From the NCBI GenBank assembly GCA_009783555.1, contig WRDH01000030.1, forward strand, positions 1-36,897: a stretch of DNA of 36,897 bases, written 5' to 3'. Every line of letters begins with the position of its first letter. Within the stretch, counting starts at the first letter, position 1. Below are positions 8,668 through 15,548 of the stretch, piece by piece. This DNA comes from Oscillospiraceae bacterium. GTDB taxonomy: Bacteria; Bacillota; Clostridia; Oscillospirales; Oscillospiraceae. Position numbers and translations under genes: made by a program. A model generated the notes under the pieces. The model saw nothing but the letters and a program-made list of their open reading frames with translations, was not told where the DNA came from and did no database searches.

Positions 8668-8781
8668 GAACATGCACCATAGTATGTGGCACACTATATT
8701 TATTCGGATTCGCTGTGTACACTGCAATATTATTATGTATTATTATGTTACTATGCGAAAAAAAAGAGGAGGTTCGATGAA

Positions 8782-10071
8782 GTGGATGTAAAATCAAAAA
8801 TCAGAAAACTAAATGAGCACATGGACAGGTTTTGGAAACTCAAAGATGAAAACAGGCCGAACAACTGGCGAATTGTTGAGTATGGAAATGATAGTTATGA
8901 GATTCGTTATTCCAAATATCTCAGATGGCTATTAGACCCCGGTGAAACTCATAATATAGGGGATTTTTTCGTTAGTGAGTTGTGGGCAGCGTTGGAAAAA
9001 AAAGCCGGCATTCAATCAAGCGATAAAAAAACGCAGTGGTCGGATAAAACAGAATCCGATTGTGAGGTATTCTACGAAGAGCCTCCGGATGAAAAAGAAA
9101 AAAAGCCTCGAAGGCGATTTATTGATGTTTTAGTCTATGACAAATCTTTTAACCGTTATCTTTGCATTGAGCTGAAGGTAACTTCCGACATTCATACCAA
9201 TCAACTGGAAAGTTATTCGGAATTTCTGAAAACAGAGGATCCATACGCAAAAGCAAGCGGATTGCTCGCATTCATTACACCCGACGGCTATAAACCGGAT
9301 AGAGGATGTTGGGATTCAAACTGGGTCTGTTTTTCATACTATGAGTTGTATGAAATATTAAGTTTTGTAGCAGATAAAATCGACAAAGAAAATAAGGATT
9401 TCCGACCTGATAGAAAAAAGCTGGTTTTGGACTTTAGGGATGACTTGTTTTATGTCTACGGAAAATTTTGCTGTCCTAAATTAGCGAAAGATATATGTCG
9501 TGTGCTAACCGATGAACAGCAGGTACGTGATGAAGTATCAGGTCTAAATCTGATTAATGGTGACACTGAGCGCCTCATTAAATATATTGAAGATAATCGA
9601 CAGGGTAATGATACGACACCAAGCATAGTCGGGCAGAAACTTATCAGGAAGATTTTTAATGACCTTGCTGCCGATAAGAGCATTGACTTAGAAGATCCCG
9701 ACAGCTTTATTAACCATAGTGAAGCTGAACGAACAAGCGATAAGGTTAGACAGGATGTATTTAAAAATGGTACTCTTGTTAAAGTACGCATTACCAATAA
9801 AAATAGAGGAAAAGCAGGTCAAGGCTTGAATCTTTTCTTTGAAAACTGTGAAGTTTACCTATCTGTCGGAAATGCCGCAGGGCTGGTTCTGTTTCCGAAC
9901 GACGGGATACAGTTCAGGCGTAAGAAAGGTGATAAGGGCGAGAAAGTACCCCTCAAAAGCAAAGAAGTACAAAAAGTTTATGATAACTATGAAGAGGAAA
10001 AAAAGAAGCTTTTCAAAAGTATCGATGATTTTCTCCCGGTTTTTTTATCAAATCAGAGCAATAAGGATTAG
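8782..10071 (+). CDS. PD-(D/E)XK nuclease superfamily protein
   Basis: 429 residues from GTG at 8782, chosen because AGGAGG (8767-8772) is spaced 9 bp from it; the frame extends upstream to 8686 without a better site. The N-terminal third has the pattern YEIRYSKYLRWLLDPGETHN. D115 (RRFIDVLVYD) and E130-x-K132 (LCIELKVT) then form the D...ExK metal site, followed by Q141 (TNQLESYSEF). This matches the PDDEXK_4-like group, whose members occur near restriction and defence genes. The remaining 280 residues are charged and have no domain I recognise. The gene ends inside the 3' end of the oppositely oriented RyR-like gene, overlapping by 59 bp. Nuclease activity is predicted from motif only. Confidence 0.82.
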   Translation: MDVKSKIRKLNEHMDRFWKLKDENRPNNWRIVEYGNDSYEIRYSKYLRWLLDPGETHNIGDFFVSELWAALEKKAGIQSSDKKTQWSDKTESDCEVFYEEPPDEKEKKPRRRFIDVLVYDKSFNRYLCIELKVTSDIHTNQLESYSEFLKTEDPYAKASGLLAFITPDGYKPDRGCWDSNWVCFSYYELYEILSFVADKIDKENKDFRPDRKKLVLDFRDDLFYVYGKFCCPKLAKDICRVLTDEQQVRDEVSGLNLINGDTERLIKYIEDNRQGNDTTPSIVGQKLIRKIFNDLAADKSIDLEDPDSFINHSEAERTSDKVRQDVFKNGTLVKVRITNKNRGKAGQGLNLFFENCEVYLSVGNAAGLVLFPNDGIQFRRKKGDKGEKVPLKSKEVQKVYDNYEEEKKKLFKSIDDFLPVFLSNQSNKD

Positions 10072-12187
10072 TGCAATAATTCTCTTTTGCGGATTTAAGT
10101 ATCCTTGGGATGTTTACGACAATATCCTTATCGCTTTTTTTGAAGTCTCTTTCCAAATCCGTTTTATACTTAGCCTTAAGGTCTTCGTCATCGCCGCAAA
10201 AAACTCCGGCGAGTGTTTTGTATGCATTGCTTACATTGTCGAGCTCATCCCATGTGGCAAGGCAAACGTGCTGCTTGCCTTTTGTATCGTGACGGGCATA
10301 CTCGAGCCGGCTCTTTAAGTTCTTTTCATTTTTCTGCTCCGGCTCGTTAAAGCGCGATATCATATCTTCTATGCTCATTTGCTTATATCCCATCGCAACA
10401 TGAAACGCATTCCATCGCAGATGCTCGGTTTTTCCAAGAGCCTCAATCAGATTCTCATCAACTGTTAAGCTGTTCATTTTTTCCGCCTGCTCTATTGAGA
10501 GATTTGAAAGCACCAGCATTGAGTTGATGAAATCCGCGGACGCGCGGCTGCTTTCCTGATGAAACCGCGAAATTTCATGCCAGCTTCTTTTCTTTGCTTC
10601 TTTATCCTTAGGGTCAATTCCTCTATAGGTACCATTGACGGTTATCGCCATATTATCTATTTCTTCGTTTACAATTATTTTCTCCGTGTAAATCTCCTCA
10701 ATGCAGCCAAAGCTGAAAATTTTCTCATCCTTGTTAAACATATGCGGCATTCCGTTTTCTTCATAAACAGCGATATACGGCATTGGATTCCCTTTACTAT
10801 TCCCCATTTCATAGCTGTGTTTTATGTATCTTGCCACTTCCCAGTCCTTTTCATCACTTGACAGAGCCACAACAACATAATCTATGTCTTTTCCCCAATT
10901 CTTCATGCAATCCGAAAACTTCTCGCATGGTACTTTCATATCCTCCGCCGGTATAACCTCACAGCAATTATCAAGCTCCGGGAGATCATTTTTGAAGCAG
11001 TGGAGTTTATCATTTGCTTCCTCATCAACAATAAAAACTCTAATAGGAACGGAGTTTGCCGGGTCCTTCATAAGAAACTGAGAATTCATCATAAAACGTA
11101 ATAGGGCACGACGTCCGATTGAGCCAAATCCAACCAGTAACAAAGTAAAAGGTCGCTCCGCTTTACCTGATACATCATAGTTCTCACAAATAAAACCCGG
11201 ACCCGGACAGTTAACAGGCGGATGTTCATTAATTACATTTCTTATCCGCAAATCATGCTCACTGATAATATGGAATGTATATATATACTTTCGCTTCGCG
11301 CTGCCTTCCTCTTTTATTGCTTGAGCGATTTCTATGATTTCTTCCCTGAACCACTCATGCTCGGTTATAGTATAGATATTGACGTTTTCGCGCCATTTTC
11401 GATTTACACGGCACTCACCCCGCTTATTTGGTTTGTCCGGTAAATCAACAATCTTCTTTACATTTTCCGGCATAGCGTTATCCCCGGGCATCAGGAAAAT
11501 ATTATACTCTGTCTTTTTTCGTAAAAAAGACGGAATCCACATTAATTTTCTGCGTATAATCTTTTTTAAATGATACTCAAGAATATGATTTCTGTCTATT
11601 ACCCTCACTATGCCGTTGAAATGAGCAGCTTTTTTACGAATGCTGTATTCATCGTCATCTTCATCAATCAGGAAAACTACAAGTCTGTCCTTCTTCGGCT
11701 TTTTCGTCGGATTATCTCCGGTCGCTATATTTTCCCCTAACACGAACGAGCGCTTGTCACAACCTTTAACTATATATACGTTTTTATATCTGCCAAAACG
11801 AATCCGAAAGCCATCGAGCAGCTTTCGTCCGAAAACAGATAATATGGCAATTTGTGCCAGCACCAGTGCAGCCAGGTGACATGCCCAAAACAGAATATGC
11901 AGCCATTCGTTATTTGTCGTCCATTGCAAAACCTCGTCACTATGAATTGCGATTAACATAGTAGCAAGACTGAAAAGCCCAAGCATTGCCGCATTTAATA
12001 CATCGGCACCATTCTCGCTCAAGAAGAGATAAAATACGGTATACAGAATAATTCCTGTCACTAAAAAAACTGCGCATATAGCAATAAGAATTCTTTTCAT
12101 CCGCTTGTGATTCATACAGTACATCACAGCGAAGAAAAAGATCGTGAAAATAGATACAAACAATAACGCAAATAGAAGGTTTGTCAT
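10013..12187 (-). CDS. 4-TM protein with Rossmann (TrkA-N-like) domains and RyR-like C-terminus
   Basis: 724 residues. Four hydrophobic helices are at about 2-22, 33-54, 62-82 and 96-118. A Rossmann-like segment follows at about 137-240 (KNVYIVKGCDKRSFVLGENIA, then VVFLIDED). A second, clearer one starts at 347 with a glycine-rich loop (LLVGFGSIGRRALL) and VFIVDEE. Near the C-terminus, ALGKTEHLRWNAFHVAMGY (584-602) and HVCLATWDEL (640-649) resemble the two halves of RyR domains found fused to TrkA-N modules in bacteria. The layout suggests a membrane effector or channel gated by a bound nucleotide. The start is supported by AAAGGAAG 8 bp upstream. The TIR gene lies 45 bp upstream on the same strand, implying one operon. 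RyR assignment is moderate; function is inferred. Confidence 0.75.
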   Translation of the reverse strand: MTNLLFALLFVSIFTIFFFAVMYCMNHKRMKRILIAICAVFLVTGIILYTVFYLFLSENGADVLNAAMLGLFSLATMLIAIHSDEVLQWTTNNEWLHILFWACHLAALVLAQIAILSVFGRKLLDGFRIRFGRYKNVYIVKGCDKRSFVLGENIATGDNPTKKPKKDRLVVFLIDEDDDEYSIRKKAAHFNGIVRVIDRNHILEYHLKKIIRRKLMWIPSFLRKKTEYNIFLMPGDNAMPENVKKIVDLPDKPNKRGECRVNRKWRENVNIYTITEHEWFREEIIEIAQAIKEEGSAKRKYIYTFHIISEHDLRIRNVINEHPPVNCPGPGFICENYDVSGKAERPFTLLLVGFGSIGRRALLRFMMNSQFLMKDPANSVPIRVFIVDEEANDKLHCFKNDLPELDNCCEVIPAEDMKVPCEKFSDCMKNWGKDIDYVVVALSSDEKDWEVARYIKHSYEMGNSKGNPMPYIAVYEENGMPHMFNKDEKIFSFGCIEEIYTEKIIVNEEIDNMAITVNGTYRGIDPKDKEAKKRSWHEISRFHQESSRASADFINSMLVLSNLSIEQAEKMNSLTVDENLIEALGKTEHLRWNAFHVAMGYKQMSIEDMISRFNEPEQKNEKNLKSRLEYARHDTKGKQHVCLATWDELDNVSNAYKTLAGVFCGDDEDLKAKYKTDLERDFKKSDKDIVVNIPRILKSAKENYCTNPYCSDLIKKPGENHRYF

Positions 12188-12232
12188 AACCGATAACTTC
12201 CTTTCATATGTTTTCGTTTCCTCCGGGTATTT

Positions 12233-13426
12233 CTATCCAAACAGCTTTGTGTCCAGCTCTTTAAATATATCCAGCATTTTTAAGAAATCTTCTTTTGTGA
12301 TTGCTTCCACGTTTTTTCCCTCGACCAGCTTTTGGGAAAACCATACATTAAAAAATCCCGGATTCGGCAAAGGTCTGTTTATTCGTGCAAATGCAGCCTC
12401 AAGCTCTTTCCTTATGAAGCTTTTTTCGTCATCGCTTGCATCCTGTGAGTTGCAGGATATTTCTACTTTGACCTTGTTTTTTGCGCCGACCTTGTATACC
12501 ACGCTGATATTCGGCGTATCCGGAGGATTGCTTGACATGCCTCCTACAAGCTTAAATGCTCTTTCCAAGTTTACGGTGGTAAACGCAACATAGTTTCCAT
12601 ATCCCTTAGATGGAGGCTTATAATCAGGAACATTTCGAATAATGTCCTTACCATCGCCATTTTCGGCATATTCCCAAAACCAATCGTTAACCCTCTTTCT
12701 GCCCTCTTCAATATCTGCGGAAACTTTTGATCTCTTGCACCCCGTTAAAGCACTTGTATCTTCGCGTTTTTCGGAATACAAAGCAGAAGTCTCATTATCT
12801 TTTTCCCTTTCAAAAACCCGGTGCTCCGGTACCGTTACCGATTCCGGCTTCAGTTCCAAAGGAATCTTAGCATCACCGCCAACATCGTCACGAATTATTA
12901 CTCCGCTAAGATCCTCTTTGTTTTTTATTACGCCCAACACAAGATTGTAAAAGTTAGGGTCCTTACGTGAATAGAAGGTGCGGTCCTTTACAAGCAAGTC
13001 GTCAAGGTAGTCGATTGCTTGACGCATATTATATATATCTCCTATATTGTCAACTATATCGTCATCCCTAAGTGCCTGTTTCAGAAAATCCTCAAAGTGT
13101 TTATCAATAAAGTTAACAATAAGAATTTCCACTCCCATTTGTTTTGCTTCCGCTATCTCGGCCTGCACATTTTTACTTGCCAGTGCTTTTGCCGAAGCAT
13201 AAAGCAGCAATAGCTTGCACCGTGCCTTTTGTATTGCTTTCAAAGCTTCATCCTGCCATCTTTCGCTGCCGACATGCTCCAGCTCCTTGTCACACCAAAT
13301 ATTCACGCCGTATTTGTGTTGAAATATTGCTATATCACTTTTGACAAGCTCCGCATCTTCCCTTTTATAGCTTATAAAAACATAAGGCTTGCTTTTGTCG
13401 CAGGGTATATACTCCATCGTTTCCAT
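12233..13426 (-). CDS. TIR-domain protein with unidentified C-terminal domain
   Basis: 397 residues. The N-terminus is a TIR_2-type domain (about 13-145): PYVFISYKREDAELV, then VNIWCDKELEHVGSERWQDEA, KLLLLYASAKAL and KNVQAEIAEAKQMGVEILIV. E90 is a candidate catalytic glutamate of an NAD-cleaving TIR. Residues 150-225 are a charged linker. Residues 226-397 form a compact, probably alpha/beta domain (NDWFWEYAENGDG; NYVAFTTVNLERAFKLVGG; KVKVEISCNSQD) that I do not recognise. AAAGGAAG lies 9 bp before the ATG, nearly the same site as in the next gene. Pairing with a membrane RyR-like protein suggests that TIR makes an NAD-derived signal sensed by the partner, or that both sense the same ligand. 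This is inference. Confidence 0.85.
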   Translation of the reverse strand: METMEYIPCDKSKPYVFISYKREDAELVKSDIAIFQHKYGVNIWCDKELEHVGSERWQDEALKAIQKARCKLLLLYASAKALASKNVQAEIAEAKQMGVEILIVNFIDKHFEDFLKQALRDDDIVDNIGDIYNMRQAIDYLDDLLVKDRTFYSRKDPNFYNLVLGVIKNKEDLSGVIIRDDVGGDAKIPLELKPESVTVPEHRVFEREKDNETSALYSEKREDTSALTGCKRSKVSADIEEGRKRVNDWFWEYAENGDGKDIIRNVPDYKPPSKGYGNYVAFTTVNLERAFKLVGGMSSNPPDTPNISVVYKVGAKNKVKVEISCNSQDASDDEKSFIRKELEAAFARINRPLPNPGFFNVWFSQKLVEGKNVEAITKEDFLKMLDIFKELDTKLFG

Positions 13427-13511
13427 CGCTTTAGCTTCCTTTCTTTTTTCTGTTATATAATGCTTGATACTACATAATTAATTTGGTAAAGCCAATGAAA
13501 ATACAGTGCTT

Positions 13512-13621
13512 CTAGTACAATGTTCTCAAAATAACTTTGCTAATTAGATATGGATCGCCACACCATTTGCGAATGGTTCGCGAAGACGATATGGAAAGTT
13601 ATTTAGAAAACGGTACACTAG
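13512..13621. repeat. Imperfect 110-bp palindrome upstream of the TIR gene
   Basis: The outer arms are 13512-13538 and 13595-13621, sharing AAATAACTTT/AAAGTTATTT without mismatch plus CTAG at the ends and partial pairing between. At the centre ACCATT (13562-13567) pairs with AATGGT (13572-13577) around TGCG. It fills most of the gap between the TIR gene (start 13426) and the sugar isomerase gene (stop 13632). It could be a small mobile-element remnant, a structured RNA or a regulatory region for the TIR operon. Confidence 0.65.
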
Positions 13622-13631
13622 TATATTAATT

Positions 13632-14372
13632 TTACAAACTTTTGATATATCTTATTGCATTCTCAACACTTGTCATTGATGATGTTTCATATTCTTCTTG
13701 TTCCAAAACAAAGTGCTTTACACCCATTGCTTTAGCTTTTTTTATCACATCCCCAAAATCTATGAAACCTTTGTTTAGCTCTACGTTCTTTTTGTTTTCG
13801 CCGATCTGCTTAACATGTAGGATTTCAAGGCGATTTTTGTGTTTTTCCATATATGCGAGTGAATCTACATCTGCGTATTCTGACCAAAATATGTCGAGTT
13901 CCATAACGGTTCCGGCAGGCAGATTGTCAAAGAGGATGTCGAGCAGATACTCTCCTTCATCTTTAACAAATTCGTGAGCGTGATTGTGATAACCGAACTT
14001 CAGACCTGCGGCTTTGATTTTCCCGGCTACGGGTGTAAGCTTCTTTGCCAAAGCCAGTACATCAGCTTTGGTTTTTATTTCTTCATAGGGGCAGATGATA
14101 TATTCTGCTCCGATTGCTTTGTGGTAGGCGATTTCTTCATCAAGGTTTTCCAGCAATCTGTCCGTCATTGTATGGCTTCCTATCGCTTTTAACCCATTGT
14201 CTGCCAGTGTTTTTTTCATTTCATCGGATGAAATACCGCCAAATCCGGCAAACTCAACCCCGGTATATCCCAAACCGTTTTTACCCAGCTTTTCCAAAGT
14301 CCCGATAAAATCCTTTTCTGTTTCATCCCGAACAGAATATAATTGAATCGCAAATTCATTAAGTAAACTCAT
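13632..14372 (-). CDS. Sugar phosphate isomerase/epimerase (AP-endonuclease-2-like TIM barrel)
   Basis: 246 residues. The family pattern is visible: an N-terminal 'FAIQLYSVRDE' strand, YTGVEFAGFG, a metal-site HNHAHEF near the middle, then MELDIFW and LHVKQIG, and FVLEQEE at the end. The conserved His and acidic residues of the divalent-metal site are present. It is the last gene of a three-gene run with a GH3 glycosidase and a Gfo/Idh/MocA oxidoreductase; such isomerase-oxidoreductase pairs commonly process keto- or inositol-type sugars. The ATG is preceded by AAAGAAAGGA. The exact substrate is not determinable. Confidence 0.9.
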   Translation of the reverse strand: MSLLNEFAIQLYSVRDETEKDFIGTLEKLGKNGLGYTGVEFAGFGGISSDEMKKTLADNGLKAIGSHTMTDRLLENLDEEIAYHKAIGAEYIICPYEEIKTKADVLALAKKLTPVAGKIKAAGLKFGYHNHAHEFVKDEGEYLLDILFDNLPAGTVMELDIFWSEYADVDSLAYMEKHKNRLEILHVKQIGENKKNVELNKGFIDFGDVIKKAKAMGVKHFVLEQEEYETSSMTSVENAIRYIKSL

Positions 14373-14396
14373 ATGTTGTAGATCCTTTCTTTATCC

Positions 14397-15479
14397 CTAA
14401 AATACCACCGGTTTGCCGGTTCTGCCTGATTCATATATTGCTTCAAGGATTTGTGTTACGACCAAGGCTTGCTCCGGTTTTACGCGCAGCTCTGTACCGT
14501 AGAGGATTGCGTCATAAAAATTACGTGATTCTATTTCTTCCGGCGATAACACCTTCATGCCCGGTACATATGCTACAAAACCTTCAGAAAAGTCCGGTTT
14601 CAATTCTGTAAATTTCCCGTTTTTATCCGAAGCTATACGCAGACCGTCTTTCATATCTGCTCCGGCTTTTGTTCCGCAAAGTGTACACATCGCTTCGCCT
14701 TCATCAAGGGTGTTGAGTGCCCAACTGGATTCCAGTACAATTGTTGCACCGTTTTCCATGATAATAAATCCGAATGCGGAATCCTCAACTGTATATTCTT
14801 CGGTTTTCCACGGTCCGAAAATATTGCCGCAATCAGGATGGTCGCTTAGTTCTTTATATACCGTGCCGATAACGGTTTTTGGTTTGTAATTATCCATCAT
14901 CCATAGGGTCATATCAAGAGCGTGGGTGCCTATGTCGATGAGCGGGCCACCGCCTTGCTCCTCGGCTTTTAGGAATACTCCCCATGTCGGGACACCGCGG
15001 CGGCGTAATGCATGAGCTTTTGCGTAGTATATGTTTCCAAGCTCATCGTTTTCGCACATTTGTTTAAGAAATAACGGGGCAGGCATACAGCGGTACTGGT
15101 AGCCTATTGTAAGTATCTTCCCTGTTTCTACTGACGTGTCATACATCAATTTTGCATCCGCATAAGTTGTCGCCATGGGCTTTTCACACATGACATGCTT
15201 GCCTGCTTTCAGTGCTTCCACGGTGATGGGTGCATGAGAAATATTCGGTGTACAGATATGAACTACATCAATTGAGCTGTCTTTTAGTAATTCACTGTAG
15301 TCACTATATGTTTTTGCATCTAGTGTTCCGTATTCCTCTTTTCGTTTCTCCGCCTGTTCAATAATTGTGTCGCAAAATGCGACGGCTTCCGCTTCCGGGA
15401 TCGTCGCCAGTGCCTTAAGATGCTTGTCACGCGCAATAGCACCGCACCCGATAATACCAACCCTAAGTTTCTTTCCCAT
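14397..15479 (-). CDS. Gfo/Idh/MocA-family NAD(P)-dependent oxidoreductase
   Basis: 360 residues from ATG at 15479, which sits 8 bp after AAGGAG; a GTG six bases upstream is too close to that site. The N-terminal Rossmann fold has GIIGCGAIARDKHLKAL. The catalytic lysine motif CEKPMATT and the substrate-domain motif GPLIDIGTHALD are present, as expected for the family. It should oxidise or reduce a sugar or cyclitol hydroxyl using NAD(P). It is 24 bp upstream of the isomerase gene and 69 bp downstream of the glycosidase, so the three are probably co-transcribed. Confidence 0.93.
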   Translation of the reverse strand: MGKKLRVGIIGCGAIARDKHLKALATIPEAEAVAFCDTIIEQAEKRKEEYGTLDAKTYSDYSELLKDSSIDVVHICTPNISHAPITVEALKAGKHVMCEKPMATTYADAKLMYDTSVETGKILTIGYQYRCMPAPLFLKQMCENDELGNIYYAKAHALRRRGVPTWGVFLKAEEQGGGPLIDIGTHALDMTLWMMDNYKPKTVIGTVYKELSDHPDCGNIFGPWKTEEYTVEDSAFGFIIMENGATIVLESSWALNTLDEGEAMCTLCGTKAGADMKDGLRIASDKNGKFTELKPDFSEGFVAYVPGMKVLSPEEIESRNFYDAILYGTELRVKPEQALVVTQILEAIYESGRTGKPVVF

Positions 15480-15548
15480 GCTCACTTCTCCTTATATAAT
15501 TTGTGTTTATTTATTTTGCCCATTTACTATACTAAAGTTGAAATTCCC

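Noticed and set aside
8686-8781. Longer N-terminus for the PDDEXK protein (MAHYIYSDSL...)
   Set aside because: No ribosome-binding site before it, and the strong AGGAGG at 8767-8772 sits inside this extension at correct spacing for GTG 8782.
9839-10318. Plus-strand frame of 159 codons overlapping the nuclease and RyR-like genes
   Set aside because: It lies in antisense to the well-supported RyR-like gene and out of frame with the nuclease gene, with no ribosome-binding site and no domain; a shadow frame.
13480-13630. Degenerate insertion sequence with transposase
   Set aside because: The palindrome is only 110 bp and encodes nothing; no transposase motif is visible on either strand.
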